A stretch of 64,000 nt of DNA from contig LS997564.1 of assembly GCA_000469685.2 (NCBI GenBank), forward strand, positions 22,292,960 through 22,356,959, in the 5' to 3' direction. This stretch comes from Haemonchus contortus (taxonomy: Eukaryota > Nematoda > Chromadorea > Rhabditida > Trichostrongylidae). Below the pieces are notes generated by a model. It did not search any database. It worked only from the letters and a program-made list of their open reading frames with translations, and was not told where the DNA came from. The translations under genes and the position numbers were made by a program. How positions within the stretch are numbered: position 1 is the first letter of the stretch; every line of letters starts with the position of its first letter. Positions 32,753 to 46,600 of this stretch are shown piece after piece.

Positions 32753-35160
32753 TACAGTATTGGTAGCAATTTATCGTAAAAACTATTTAATCCTAAGAAG
32801 AGAAGTATAAGCTTTATTTTGAGTCCAATCATAGTTGTTCGACTGCATATACTACTGCACACATGAATATATTATTGTAATGACAAAATCTGCAGGGTTC
32901 TTCCATCAATCGAAATTAGCGGAAACGGCACCGTTCTACCTTCAGCGATCCACAGAGTGTATAGCTTCCGCGATTGCAAATTTCGCATCAGCTTCAACGC
33001 AGCTCTCTGTACCAATAAAAGACATAAGTAAGATTATTTTACCCAGCATTTTTCTTGCTTTGCGATTCATTTTTTCAAGGATTGTCATCTCATTTATGAA
33101 CCATTGGCCGGATCCTCTACGAATTCCTAGAGCATTGATGGAACGCAACGTGTTCATCATACAAAATGGTAGCATTGTTTCTATTATTACTGACCCACAA
33201 AAATTAGATAATGAATTTGCAATATCGCGGGCTACGTTCTACATCTACACTTTAAAAAAGTTTTGACTTTCCGCAGCATTTTGTTTGATTTTTTCCTCCA
33301 GTTTTCTGAACGAGCATCAATTTTTCTCAACCTAATTGTTATGGCTGCGTCAAAGGTTTAATTTCGACGTCACAAATCGCTATACTGGTGGCATCAAAAT
33401 CCACTGGAATCGTGGCTCTCCCTCCACCTTGCCAAACACGTCTACTAATTAAGGCGAATGGGCAGAAAAAAGCTCTGCCATCGCTTTCTTCCAAAATAAC
33501 AGCGTTCGAGGGGCGCCGAACGCAGTATCAAGAAACCCAGATCAAAACGAATTTATCCCACCTGCTTCAGTCAGTTTTCATGTTTCCATCCAATGAGCAT
33601 TGTAGAAATAGCAATGCATATTGCACCATGGCCAAATGCAATTATGGATCCGAACGATCTGTTCACTCCCGTCTCCGCAACCTTCGATGCGGAGTATACA
33701 CTGAGGGCAATTCTTCAGTCACTGCTCTAAAACCGTCTACAATAGCTTGAATGTTACTCGAAGCGCCCAAGCTTGAATCTAGTTGTCTATGCTGTTCTAT
33801 GAAAGATATCGAAGATACCATCATCATACTGGCAGGCGCTTCATGACGCCGCGTCGCATGCTGCTAACTCACGCCTCTGCAACAAATGCTTGAAACCACG
33901 TCACACACGTGAATGGGGTACCGTCATGGTTACTAAAGATACTACGATATATAGGTATATATAGAATAGTAGCTAAATAGGTAGCACTACTGTTGTGTGA
34001 ATCCTGAGCGTTATATAAATTCCCTGCTTCCGAACGCAGTTCGCGTCAAATATACTTGATATACTCTCTCAAAATGCGGTGGTTCACAGCGACTTTAGTA
34101 ACAGTTTAATTCAACAGATAACAACGCGTAACACGAACAACGGGCTTATGCGTAAGTTATTGCGTGTCAAACAAGGAGACAAGAATAGCGAACACCTAGA
34201 AAAAACCAATAACAATCGCCCGGGAGGTGGCTCTCCTTTTATACCCCCATGGAGACCAGGGTTCAAGGTTCAAAGGATGCTCCCTGTGTTGAAGGATATC
34301 CCCCTGGTCGATTGATGACCGTTCTGTGTGGTTGGTGTGTCGGTTTGCGCGGGCTTTATGGGGTGGTCGATGGGGACTGCGCAAGTCTTTCCAAGATCAA
34401 AGTTTTGCTCTCCCAAATCATCCCTTTTAAAATTGCAATTTATATTGCAATAGTTACTCAATGTACCCCTGTGTAGTGGCAATGAGTGAAATGATTACAT
34501 AAACAATAAGCGCATCATCCTGCCCGATGTTTCACACCAGTGGTTGTCACTCCCACATCTGACTCTCCCTGCTGTTTCACTGCTCCTTCCTTACCAGCTG
34601 CCGGAGCGACCCATTTCGCCAAATTCGAAGACCTCTTCCGAAACTGAAAACTAAGGAGTACGGACTGGTTCGAGTTGACGAACAACTCCACAAAGTTGTA
34701 CGAGTGCCGGATGTGGAATAAGAACAGTTTTGAAGATTTTTCACATCACATTTGAATATTTTGTGAAAAGTGTGCTGTGATGTAACTTGATTACTCGGTT
34801 ACCTTTTTTGATTAAGAAGTCATAAGAAAAAGCAGCACGCCTGTGCGATCATAACTCAAATGGGGCTTGTAATGTTCACGCTCCACAGCGGATTGTCTTT
34901 TCCTCCGCATGCCACAGTATATAACGATCGCTATGTTGCTGTGTTTAGCTCTTTACCTTGTGAAAATAAAGCTCTACCATTGAACCCGTGCTGAGCAAAG
35001 CTGAGTCAAGCTTCAATTGGAAGAACAGTAATTCTAATTTACACTGCAGTTTGTTCCTTATTACAAGCTGTGTTCCTTTCTTGCCTTTCCGATTGAGTTC
35101 GCACGTTTATCAGAATGTGACTAGGGGTGTTGGTTGAACAACAAAGTAGTAAGATGTCAT
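32753..35160. other. Unassigned AT-rich stretch
   Basis: The longest frames are 143 residues (32835-33266, plus) and 120 residues (33388-33750, plus). A 77-residue minus-strand frame (32942-33175) has a plausible helical, lysine-rich composition. I recognise none of these and see no consistent splice chain. A short stretch at 34196-34400 is GC-rich and repeat-like. Confidence 0.35.
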
Positions 35161-35267
35161 AGTGGCAGCAATTATTACTCGCAGTGAATCCCTGTTTTCT
35201 ACAGGAGAGGATGTAGGAAAGGCGAAATTACAAAGAATGAATTACAAATACATTATCTCAGTAGTAA

Positions 35268-35648
35268 AGGAAGGAAAAAATCGTGCGTCTTTTTTCGATC
35301 GGAAACACTTCCTATACTTCCCTCAAGGTCGACTTAACGAAGCATATTTTAGTTCGAAATGTATCGGACAAGTTCTCAGATACCAACGTGCATGTTTATA
35401 TCTCGATAGAGCAGGTAATGAAGTGGAAATGGCAAACCCTCATTTCTACTGATTTTTTTTCACTTCAGGGTAACGTGACGTTGAATAGGCTGGATTATGG
35501 CGACGATGGCGACGTCTTTAGTAGAGTGGTTGCAACACTCGATCTCGGGTCGATAAAACCGAGATATATTGCTGTGTTTGCCACGCACATGCAGTACTGC
35601 CCATCGTTTATTTCAGGGGTTTGTCCTTGCACACAAAATTCGGCATAA
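35268..35648 (+). CDS. Possible exon pair, product unknown
   Basis: A 121-codon open stretch spans an apparent 54-base intron (donor CAG|GTAATG at 35415, acceptor TTTTTTTTCACTTCAG ending at 35468). The intron length and the pyrimidine tract match those in the CAP gene. Both flanks are in the same phase, so the frame is open whether or not it is spliced. After the acceptor the frame reads 'NVTLNRLDYGDDGDVF', with balanced composition. The upstream boundary is unclear and no family is recognised. It may be part of a host gene. Confidence 0.3.
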   Translation, partial: RKEKIVRLFSIGNTSYTSLKVDLTKHILVRNVSDKFSDTNVHVYISIEQVMKWKWQTLISTDFFSLQGNVTLNRLDYGDDGDVFSRVVATLDLGSIKPRYIAVFATHMQYCPSFISGVCPCTQNSA

Positions 35649-36117
35649 CCTCAATATCAGTGTGCTCTGTAACTCGAGAGGATAATGATGGTTCATGATA
35701 TGAGATCCAACTTTCTCACTTCGACACTGTGCTCATCGTTAACGCAGATATGTTTCAACTGATATTCAGATAGATACAGTCTTTGACGTATGGCTGAGAG
35801 GACATCCATTGAACGTGCAAGGTCAGATAGACGAACATTTACCCCCACGCGAATATCTCAACACTTGCCTCCGGGACGTGCTCCTGAGTATGATCGCAAT
35901 AGTCTTGTGAGCACCATGTTTTTTTTTTGAATATTTCGTTGTAGGCAGGAGATCTTAACTGGATAGATTGAAGAAGCTTACAGATTAGGCATATCTGTAT
36001 TGTGGTGTACGCTGGATTACACACTGTGGAGAGCATAGGTGCACAGCTCACGATGCAAACGGATTCTGAGGTTTCTCACCAGCATAACCTATGGGTGAAA
36101 AAACGACCTAGGTAATA
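35649..36117. other. No recognisable gene
   Basis: Short frames only. Nothing supported. Confidence 0.45.
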
Positions 36118-36345
36118 CGCAGGAAACGACCTGGGTAGTACGCAGTAAGGGCCCCGAAACCGGCTTTGCTGACGTTCAGACACAAATGTTTTTGTCCGAT
36201 TTCTCGCGCTTTGTAGAAGCTGTAGAGGCCGCACCATTTGCAGCTGCAAGGGCACCTTGCACGCAAGCAGTGTGGCCAGCTGCACGCTTTGGAATGGCAT
36301 TCTGACTGCTTGTCGTAATACCCCTTCCATGCGGCTTTCGTTGTC
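36118..36345. repeat. Dispersed repeat family T, copy 2
   Basis: Partner of 26110-26345. The minus strand encodes a cysteine-rich frame here (36108-36359) that is not preserved in the other copy. Confidence 0.55.
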
Positions 36346-37469
36346 GAGCCCTTGTCCAACGCTGGGACTCACTACATTTTTTACGCTTTCTTGGAGTACG
36401 GCCATTTCGCGTTTACTTTACACTTTCTCACTAATGTAGACTACCACCTTCATTATTCGTCACAAACTTGATTCCCCGAAACTATCGTGAATCATGCCTT
36501 CATTTTCTGAGATGTGAAAAAAGTTTCATTGCTTCTTCTGATAATATAGTCGTAAACAGAAAATAAGAAAACGTAAGTAAAACTTCTTTATAACTGTATT
36601 TTTCAAGATCAGTACAACAGTTATATACTTTTCGAGACAAAGCAGTGATTTGTGAACTCGTAAGGTGTCGCTTCATTGATTTTTCTCCGAACTTATGAGA
36701 ACTGCTGGACAAATGGCTGCAAATCGTTTAAACCTCATCATTTCTCAGAAACTAAATCAAGCACCTGACTCAACATCAGAGATAAAATGGCTAGTTCTTG
36801 TGAGGTATGAAATAAATCGACACTGAAACACAGTGCGTTGCTGACGTATGTACAAACTTCGACCTCGATGTAGAATTTGAAGTTTCTAAATACTTTTCTT
36901 TCAGTTATTTGTTTTGATGACAAGAAGTTTGAAGGAGTTAAGGGGAGTGTCGGATGTATACTTTTGTATAGCCGCGACCTGCGAAAACCCCACTGCTGAC
37001 TCGTGAACTTTGTTGATTTCTCGTTCAAGATTTGATGATTCTTTTACCGGGATGGAGCTCTTGTAATTCAAATCATTTCTCGAAGCTTAGGTTGAGGAAT
37101 ATGAATTACTCGAAAGTCATTACTTCGGTACCATTCATAAGGGAGATTTCTAGCGCCAGATACGCATTCATGCAAGGTAACGCTCAATCCATGCTTAGCA
37201 GGGTGCTTAACCCCATTTGCAATCTGAAAATATCCCACTATTGCTAGAGCCGGTATGCAGACCGAAACTCAAAGCTTTCGAGAATATCTAGGTGATATTA
37301 ATGCATAATATCGTGACTAGCGCACAACCTCCACTCAGGCTTCGAGCATGCGGCGGTTGGAACTCCAGCTCCATTTGCAATCGGTCCAACAGCAAAATGC
37401 GGATATTGCCAGAAGCACGGGAAAATAGTCACAAGTTATCTTACCCCTATCTCGAACTTCACTTAGCCA
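36346..37469. other. No recognisable gene
   Basis: AT-rich, short frames. Nothing supported. Confidence 0.45.
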
Positions 37470-37561
37470 TTCGTGTGTAGTCGTCCGACTTGGCAGTTGG
37501 TAGATCGTCTAGGATATATGCGACGATCTACCAACTGCCAAGTCGGACGACTACACACGAA
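37470..37561. repeat. Perfect 40-bp snap-back hairpin
   Basis: 37470-37509 is the exact reverse complement of 37522-37561 with a 12-base loop. There is no target duplication, no flanking transposon end and no poly-T tract next to it, so neither a MITE nor a terminator explains it. Confidence 0.95.
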
Positions 37562-38249
37562 CAATCGTCTCATCTCATCCCTCATATCTCGCCTCAACCT
37601 CTCGCAATGCGTTTAGTCAGTGGAATTGTATGGCGTCACAGTATTCCATTTACGTATTTGCCTCTTCCCATCGAAGTTGTCATGTAATACCCGCACTTCA
37701 TAAAGGAAGTACTCTACCGTCGTTGAGTAATCAAGCGGGTTCATTCTCAAGGGTACCGCGTACATGCCGTAATCTGGGCGTATGCTTTGGCCAGGGTCGT
37801 CCAGCATTCTTCGGTGCAACATGTCTTTTGAGAGTGTGGGCACTCTAATTCCCACGTTCTGGCGTGGCCAGGGGGCGGGAACGCCGATGCGAGCAGAAGA
37901 AGGCACCTTGTCACGGCGCGTAAGATTTAAACATATTGAAAGGTGTGTGATTACGTCCAGTAAATTAAAAATAGCTACTGCAAAAGAATGGAGCAGTCTT
38001 CCTACCTTTGGTAGAGACCTTGCGATTTTCTACTTGATCGCATTTTGAGATTATTCGAAAGAGATGGGGCTGCCCATCTTCAGTTGACGCTACAGTAAAA
38101 AATAAAACTTTATTGTTTCTTCATGGCTCCGTCATACAAGTCATCAAGTGCAATACTGTGCACCGTCTCGTAAAGTATAAAATTGTTGCTCTTAAAAACG
38201 TTGTAACCTCAAGTAAGTTTCACAAATGTTCGCATTTTCCCCCATTTTC
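37562..38249. other. No recognisable gene
   Basis: A GC-richer patch at 37790-37920 without recognised motifs, then AT-rich sequence. Confidence 0.45.
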
Positions 38250-38520
38250 ACTATCATATTATACTTAAAGCGCCCGCGTCTGTCTGTCTGTCTGCACGGA
38301 AATTCGATATTCCTGAAGAAGCATCTACGGCAGTCGGGTCAGGTGTGGGATAGGTTGGGCATAGGGCGCGACCAAAAAGGCACAAGGGAGCTCTCACAGT
38401 GGGCGGGGCATGCAGAAGAATGGTTGATGTCATGAGCACAACTTCTTAATTAGGTCTCATAACAGCCCAGAAACCAGAAAAAAATGAGCAAAATGAAGGA
38501 GGGACCAACAAGTCGGTGAA
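38250..38520. repeat. GTCT-microsatellite repeat, copy A
   Basis: 'cttaaagcgcccgc' and GTCTGTCTGTCTG at 38278-38294, then 'gaaattcgatattcc', 'agtcgggtca', 'acaagggag' and 'gcgggg'. It is the same start as at 1050-1110 and the same body as 38990-39235. Confidence 0.65.
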
Positions 38521-38989
38521 GGAAGTTAATCGGCGGTGAACGGAGCGTGGGCTGTGCATCATGGGTTCATAGCTTGATTCAATGAAGCCGTGGAGACCAG
38601 AGACCAGAGAAAATTGAAAGGAGTGAGCACTTCATGGGCGCTAAGCACACGTGAACATATCGAAACTTTGCCCGCGATTTATCGAGTGTGTATACAATTA
38701 TTAGGTTCATTTATAAAAAAATTAATCACTTCTTTTAAAAAAGTTCTAGGACGCGGGAAGAAATTGGTTGGAGGCTATGAAAGGAGTCAGGTCGATTCTC
38801 TGAAGTGGGCGAAGCTTTCAGAGAAAAAATCGATCAGAGGTAGAAGGAATATGGTCGAGTCTCTGAAGTGGGCGGCAAAGAGAAATCCAATGTCACAAAT
38901 ATTACGTCATCAACATTATCATTATCAATCATTCCATGAATGAAACCATCATCATTAGTCATCTTCATCTATGAAATCACCATCACTAC
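38521..38989. other. Spacer with a short direct repeat
   Basis: 'ggtcga.tctctgaagtgggcg' occurs at about 38790 and again at about 38852. No gene is recognised. Confidence 0.45.
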
Positions 38990-39235
38990 TCACCTTTCTA
39001 TAGAGAGAACCCGTTTCTGCCTGTCTATCTGTCCCGAAATTCACTATTACCGGAGGAAGTCGGGTCGACTTTGGGGTGGCTGGGAACAGAGCACGTATGA
39101 GCGCAAGGGGAGTCCCGCCCGCAAAGGTTAGGACATTAAGCGGAATGGGTGATGCAATGAGAAAAACCTCATAAATCTGCTCTTGAGAGTTCATGAAGAA
39201 AAACGGGAAAACGTCAGGAATAGGTCAAGGCGAAG
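38990..39235. repeat. GTCT-microsatellite repeat, copy B
   Basis: Same orientation as copy A, about 740 bp downstream. The microsatellite is reduced to 'tgcctgtctatctgtcc'. The body matches ('cgaaattcactattaccgga', 'gtcgggtcg', 'caaggggagtcccgccc'). Confidence 0.6.
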
Positions 39236-42200
39236 GAGACTCACCCGCGGAGAGTGTTCCCAACTTCTTTGCAGAAACTCATAACCCACCACAGTCTATT
39301 GCAATATTCTCGGAGGTTTATATAGCTCAGCTCAAAAAAATCATTTCTATTCAACGCCTTCGTTGTCGTGGCGCACGCTCCGATGTGCGATGTCCAATTG
39401 GTCTCATCAGAAGAAGCAGTAGAAGTTTCCGTCTACAAACTATACAATCAGAAGAAGCAGTAAGCGTTTTCTATGACGTGCAATATTGCGTGCCCTGCTA
39501 CATATACGGCTGAGAGCAAGAATGACTCCTTCTTCATCCGAATTACACCCACTGGAGCATCGCACCTTAGGGTACAAATTCTATAAGAAATGCATTGGAA
39601 AGAAATTGCTAACGCTACTATCCGGACGTCTGCGGTAATCTAGCACAACTGATTCTAGTTATTTCCAGGGCGCCCTATTACATATACCAACACGGTAATG
39701 GAGTCAGATTACGTCTGTGACAAATGTTCCTCACTCAGTAGTAACCCTCGAAGCAGAACTCTCTCCTCCCATCCCTCTGAAAACGAGTAATAAGAAGGGA
39801 ACGAAGAATGATACTCGCAAACTTGAAACTTCCTACTTTGACCACACCATCACCCACAACAGAGAGAAAGTCTGATCAGCTGGAGTTAATAATTTTTTTT
39901 ACAGTTATTACTATTGCCTTACAATTGTGATATTGCCCACCTACTTTATCATTGCCATGCCACTGACTAGTCACCGAAACGGCCGTGCCCCAGTCACTGT
40001 CGAAGACGAAGTGAGCTAACATTTTCATTTAACAATTTATTTCGGCAATTTGAATTTTCAACTAAGTGCAAGATTTCAGTAGCGGCTGCTAATGTCCTGT
40101 GTCATGCCCGCGCGGTAGTGAGTTTCATGAAGTATAGAACGGTTCTCATTGTTGGTGTCTCAGGCTAGTCCTTGAGTAGGCCTAGACCCAGTATACATAA
40201 AAATAGTTTCTGAGACTCTCCTACAGGATGAATGCGCGACCCTCTCGTATACCACATCTGCAGCTATTAGGTCGGAAAATGAGGTAGTTGGGGCGTTATA
40301 AAGGCTCAAAGATTGGGCGGTATGCATCCTCGAACGAGTTTCACCTGCATTGCACAGGCTGCACCGATCACATTGACTCAGGTAGGAAGTTCAAACAATA
40401 TGTCATGACTCGCAGATACAGTGAAAGGTAGTTCTGTACAGTTTTGGCTTGATGTAGTCAGCTCTATGCGCAACTGCAACTACTAAAACATCGTTCGGAT
40501 ACCCCTTCTATCTTCATGGTAATCTCGTCCAACCTCAATTTTCCCTACTTTGAAGTAGCCATATTTTTCTTGAAATCGGCGAATTCTTTCCCATTTTTAA
40601 CTACCGACGAACATTTCCCAACCTATACTTCCGCTTTTCGAATGAAAAGGGGCACATCAAAATTATCGTGAAGTGTACCTTTGAATGTAGATCCTAGAAA
40701 ATGAGGCGGCGATTAAGAAGGTCTGACAAATCTAAAAAATCTCTTGAATAGCCTTTGCAATGTGGTGGAGCTTGCGTCAATGATTATGGTGACCCTCTTC
40801 ACAAAAAGAGAAAAGGATGCTAAATTTGTCTATCTCGTATAGCGGCGAATTTCCCTCAGATCCACCAAGATGTCATTTCGAGAAACACGCTTGTTAGCGG
40901 CCACGATAGGCTCTGCTGCGACTCTATTTTGGGCTCGAGCGATTTTTTATTGTATTCTTCCAGACAACCGACTCACGCCCAGTGAGGGCGACTGATGTCG
41001 AATATTTGACACATCAAACCAATTCCTTCAGGGTGCTCAGGAGGGGGTAGAAGGAGCGCCGGTCCCCCTCGGCCGAGCCTTCCACCTACCTAAGAGTACT
41101 TTTAAAAAGTAGCTCCATTTAGGAAATCCCTTCAAACGCACGAGAAAAGAAGAACTCAGATCCATCGAGTTCTCAACCAAGTTCAAAACATCCGACAGCT
41201 TCAACGGACGAAGTGCGCTGATAAAGTGTTTGTTTCCAGAAACACAATAGCTAATTCACATTATTTTGTATATCTCGATATTCATTGCTTGATGTATGAT
41301 AAAACTTGATCACAACTGCTCAGTTTTTCACATTGCTTTTGAACTTGTGGTCCCGATCGACGATAAATTTTTTGAGAAGGATTGTCTCTACAGTTACTTA
41401 GCGTATTCGTCAATATGAAACCTTTCTTAGAATTTTTCATTACGTTTTCATTTCTCATTGAGCTTTAAAGATAATGTTTTACCACGCTTCTTGAGATAAA
41501 GACCCTTAATACCCACCCTAATTATTAAAAAAAAACAAAAAAACGCTGATTTGCGTCCTTTCTGTCTGTTTTTTATAATTAGATTAGTTTTCACTTTTTC
41601 CACATCGTGCTATATAGTTAAATCCAGCTCGACGAGCTCTATACAACGGTGAACGGAAAAAATGAAAAAGTTGGAATTCGAAGCCACGCTCATCAATGTT
41701 TCTAGGGGCACGCCATTAGCAGCGACGCTCGCTATATGTAATTATAACCAGAAATCATTCTATCCTATTGAAGATGTTTAGTGAGTTGTGGAGGTGTCAT
41801 CATATCCCGAAACTGAAAAAAAGCAGATCTTTGCACTCGTAATGTTTTACTGATCGTTTTGATACCTATTTTTTCCAAAATGGACAAATTTGGTTATGAA
41901 CCAATCTTGAACGGGAGCGGCTTTTCAAAGTGAAAGATATCAAGTCTGAGCTAATCCCTAATGTCAGTGAATGATAAGCCTCCACTTCACAAATACTTTA
42001 CTGCAGTTTGCAAATTGTATGCCTGGGTTTGAGAAGAAAAGCGATTTCATCATCCAAGTCCCGATTTGGGGAATATTTTGAAGGAGAACGTACGTTTTCT
42101 TGCTCTTTCTATTGGCATTTGCGATGTTCAGAGAGCCATTGCGCACTTTTCACTAAAGGAACGCATACGGAATTCCTGGAGCTTTATGGTTTGTAAGAAA

Positions 42201-42355
42201 TAGATAACTGCCTTAAAATCCTTCCTTCATTCAAGCCCCTGAAATCACACCAATGCCCTCGAGATTAGATAACTTTTTTTTTTTGTTTGAAGGGAAGTTT
42301 TGAAAACTTACATAGGTAAACTCCATTTTCAAAATGCTACTTCTCGGAAATGTTC
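39236..42355. other. No recognisable gene in 3.1 kb
   Basis: The longest stretch with neither a long frame nor a recognised repeat. Homopolymer A runs occur near 41527-41542. I see no exon chain, RNA gene or terminal repeat. Confidence 0.5.
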
Positions 42356-42800
42356 AATTTTTTGAGAAGCACAGGCGGCAGGATGGGAACATTTATTGTG
42401 TGTGACCGGACCGGACTCCGTCCACAGGGAGCGGGATTTGGGCGAATCAAATGTTGAAGCTTGAAAATCGCAGCTCCTGTCTCCGTGGACCTAGAGCGTT
42501 CAATTTAGTAATAGTACAAGAGGTAGGATATGAACGCTTATGGTAGGTTGAAGGACCAGACCCTGACCACAGGAGGCGGGGTGTACGCGAATATTTTCAA
42601 TTTGGCTCTAGGTCGTTACACTCCGTAGGAGAAGAGGCGGCAGTACGTATGTTGGGCAGTAGGGAAGGACTGCGCCCACAGGGGACGGGGTTTCCGCTAG
42701 TAAATGTCTGAGCGAAAACTGATGATCTCGTGGACTTGGAGAGTAATATCAATAAGAGTAGAGGAGGCAGGATGGGAACACTGACGATAGAAGAGGCCTT
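42356..42800 (-). repeat. Minisatellite-bearing repeat, about three ~120-bp units
   Basis: Repeating blocks 'gcggcaggatgggaac', 'gtccacagggagcggg' and 'gcagctcctgtctccgtgg' recur three times with drift. They are the same units as at 27-29 kb in reverse complement. Confidence 0.65.
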
Positions 42801-43699
42801 GTAGAACAAGATCCATTCACAAATTATATCCAAGCGCTTTCATTATTTACGATCTAACTTTGATTATTTGATATGTTTCATCGACAAGAAGGGTGAGTGC
42901 ACTGATAGGGACCGATTATGAATTTTAGTTCACTTCTTGCTTACTACCGCTACCCAGCGAAGTTTGCGATTCAATGAAGGTCACGATTCCTCTATGCTTT
43001 GATATCATTCGTAGCAGAACTTATCCGACCGCTAATAATCTGGGAGCCTCCATTAATGAGATGTCCCTAGAGAAAAAGTTCCGTCGACACAACCACCTAT
43101 TTTTGCACTCTGCTTCTCTTTGAAGTATGCAGAGTCACAAGTCCTTTCTCAAGAGTCTTTGCTAATAAAGATGGTGAGCACGTCCAACTGTTAGCAGCCA
43201 TAGAATTAACTCCTTCCACCTCCCTACGGAGTAAAGTTCTGTGGACCAAACATTAAAGTAACTTCTATGTCGAGTGTTGCTTTTGACCACATCATCGCTG
43301 CACTGCGTATCCAGATGAGTTGATTGACTAATTAATGTGAAGCGCGCGTTAGCGTGCATAGCCCAACTGGTAGAATATATCACGACGTTTACAAATTCTC
43401 ATGAGCATCTCAACAGTTTATGAATAACGCATACTCAAAATGTGATTAGCGCGAAGCAAAACAAGGTCTCAGTTCGATCTTGATGCTAACACTAACATGG
43501 ACTTGCCTTACCCAGAGCCTCTTTTTTGTCTTCATTTGCCCTCTTTTTGTCCATCGAATCCAACTGAACTTCTCAGCTGGAATCTTTTTCGTCTTCTATT
43601 TCCATTCGTGGGCTTCGGCGGCAATTGGTATCGATTTTATGCTAGCGTAAATCACGTGCAACCCTCAATACGAGATTTTGAGGTCGTCAATACAGGTCT
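42801..43699. other. No recognisable gene
   Basis: Short frames only. The start of the neighbouring LINE cannot be placed precisely and may lie in here. Confidence 0.4.
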
Positions 43700-46600
43700 A
43701 ATGTAGTTTTGCTTCACTCTTTGTTCTGAAATGAATACTTCTACCCATATACCTGTCAAAGGGACTACGCGATCATGCCTATCTACCTCTCCGCTCTCTG
43801 CCGTGTCGAGTCCGGCCGGTCTGGAGGAATTGATGCGTCAGGTCAAAAAATCAGCCGCCGGTCCCGATCGCTTCAGAACTCTTATCAGCACTCTTGTAAA
43901 CGAATTGAATCCCATAAAAATAATGCGTAACCGTCTTTTTGTCAAGAGAATGCAATGCTTCGTGAGAAACTGCACAGTTCTAGTGTTACTTTTCATAATC
44001 ATGCTAAGCCTACTACTGAGCCTAGAGTTGTGCAATCTCCTTCCTCTGGATACTGAATCTGAAAGGAATAGAGGCGTTTACTATAGGGAGTCGCTCTCTA
44101 TTAAGTAGAAAAAACGACGAAGAGAAGAATGCTTGCATCGTTAAGAAGTCATTCATTCACATGATGCTTCATGTTACCTTAATTCTACGTCACAAACTAT
44201 GTCTGCTTCACAGGAAAACTGAGATTCCCTTTTCGGTTTGATATTCCTCGCAATGTTGGGAAGAATTCTCAATTTCAATTACAATTTCTTTCGCCTGTCT
44301 ATTTTTTATTGTTATATCAGGTCTTTACTCGAAAACGGAAGTTTTCTTGGTCATATCAGTGCTGATAAATATGACTCGAATATGACTGCTGACTGCTAAT
44401 ATAACTGCTAATATGAATAAAACATGGTGAAAAGGTCACCATTCTATGAGTCTATTCTCAGTTATTGGATCAGTGAGTTTGCTGTGTTGGATGCGACAGA
44501 AGCAGAGAGCCGGCTGCGGAATATCATGACAATCAGCAACATGCTTAGTCATGGAACCAAATTATCAGAATCGCTTGCTAAAGTGCATGGCAGACATCGC
44601 TTCAATCGAATTTCGTTTCAGGATTGTCTTTGTTTAAAACCTCCCCCACCACTCCTTCCGTGTCCAAGCAATTGGCAAAAACAGTTGGTGTTTCTTCTGC
44701 TGTATCGTATTGAGTCGAGGGTGATTTCAACATGCCTGAGGTCAATTGGGCTGATTGGAATTTTTGGAAGAAAGGTCCTTATGCATCAGAGTTACATTTG
44801 TTCTTCATGGTCTTCAGCAGTATATAAAAAAGCCCATGCAACTCTAATCCGGGTTTACCTTTCCGAATGATCATGAACTTTTGAACTAAATATCTATTAG
44901 ATCTCCAATTGCCCACAGTGACCATTTTGGTATCTTTCGAGATTGATAGAATCATGCTGCTCTCCATGCCAATTTTGAAAAAGCCTTCACAAACTGTGTT
45001 TATACTCGCATTATAGATTATCCTTTCAACATTTTGTGGATGGAATCTTCTGAATCAGTGTCTACGGCTGACGAGAAATGTGTTATATTCCTCTCTATAT
45101 TCCGAGTTGCCATAGAACAATATATTCCTTGGACTGACGGTTTCCAAAACAAGTGCAATCTACCTATCTACCTCCAGAACATTTTAGAACATGAAGCATG
45201 TCATCTGCAATATGCAAGGCTCAGTGGTGACTGGACTGGCTTGGAGAAACTGGCAAAGTTCAGCAAAAGTGATGAGAAGAAGATGTTTGGATCCAAAAAG
45301 GCGTCGTTTCTTTGAATTCATGAGATTTAGAATTCGTTCAAAAATACAGTTCACTGATCTGAAAACTGATGGAGGATTATTTTTGAAAGACACTGACAAG
45401 GCCAATGCTTCCGGAAATCACTTCCAAAAGATGACGATAGGCTGCTGCCATTTGCACCATCAACTTCTTACGGAATGGATACTTTTCAATATTTTGATCT
45501 CAGTGACATCTATGATGCCTTGGTCAAATGGTCTGCTTCTTTCTATGATACCCAAATCATATCCTACTTGTATTTCTCAAAAACGTAGCCCATGCTATTG
45601 CGTTCCCTCTTTCATATTTTTATTCAGTCAATCAATGATGTTCTCGGAAATTCCTAAACTCGGAAACATTCATAGATAATCCTATTCTGGAAAATCATCT
45701 TTTTCGGAGATCTCGAACTACAGGCCGTAAGTATCAGCTCAGTTCTTCTTGAAAAAATACTCAAACGTCACATCCTCCGCCATTTGAAGCAGAACAAAGT
45801 AATTCTCTCCGTCCAACATGGGTTCGTCAAAGGTAAATCTGTAACCATTGACGCTGCTGCTGCCAATCTGCTCGAGCCATTCAATGATTGGACATTTGGA
45901 CGTTGGACTACTTAAGTATGTCGATGTAACATATTTTGATTTCACTAAAACTTCTGATAAGGTCAGCCACAGTAAATTCTTACACGAACTCAGTAAGCTG
46001 GGATCTGCGAAAAGGTTCTGAGATGGATTAGAGAGTTTCTCAATGACAGGACCTTCCGAGTGCGCTTGCCTTCATATTTTGAAATTTTTCGCCTTCTCAG
46101 TGGGATTCCACAAGACGAGGTTCTGTTTCCTATAATTTCCAATATTTACTCCGCCGATTTAGCCTCTATTTTTTAATGGCGCAGCAACTGCCAAATGTAC
46201 GCTGATCACCTCAAATTCTGTAAAGTAATCGATTTCCTTCAAAACTCGGATTACTACAGAATTCCATTAATATGGTTGTCCAATGATCGAATGATTGGCA
46301 GATACCTATCTCTTCGAGCAAAACGTGTTACATGCGCACAGGCACTCCTGCTCCTCAATATTCTGCATATTTCATAAATGGTCATAAAATCCAAAAGTTG
46401 AAAAGGTCAAAGATTTGGTTATTTATATGACAATGAACTTGATTTTCCGATTACTAAAAGGAGGTGCACAGAAAAGCATTTCGCCGTACTTACCAGATAT
46501 TCAAGGCTTTCACGACCAATGACAGCAATGTTCTCATTCGTCTGTATAAGTCTTATATACGACCATTAGTAGAAAACGGAATCGTTTTATTTTCCCCACA

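Noticed and set aside
35268..35648. Confident host gene
   Set aside because: Kept only as a low-confidence feature, because the upstream boundary and homology are missing.
43731..44108. Membrane protein (hydrophobic 125-residue frame)
   Set aside because: The N-terminal part resembles the first open reading frame of a CR1-type LINE, and the hydrophobic run is opposed by an equally open frame on the other strand.
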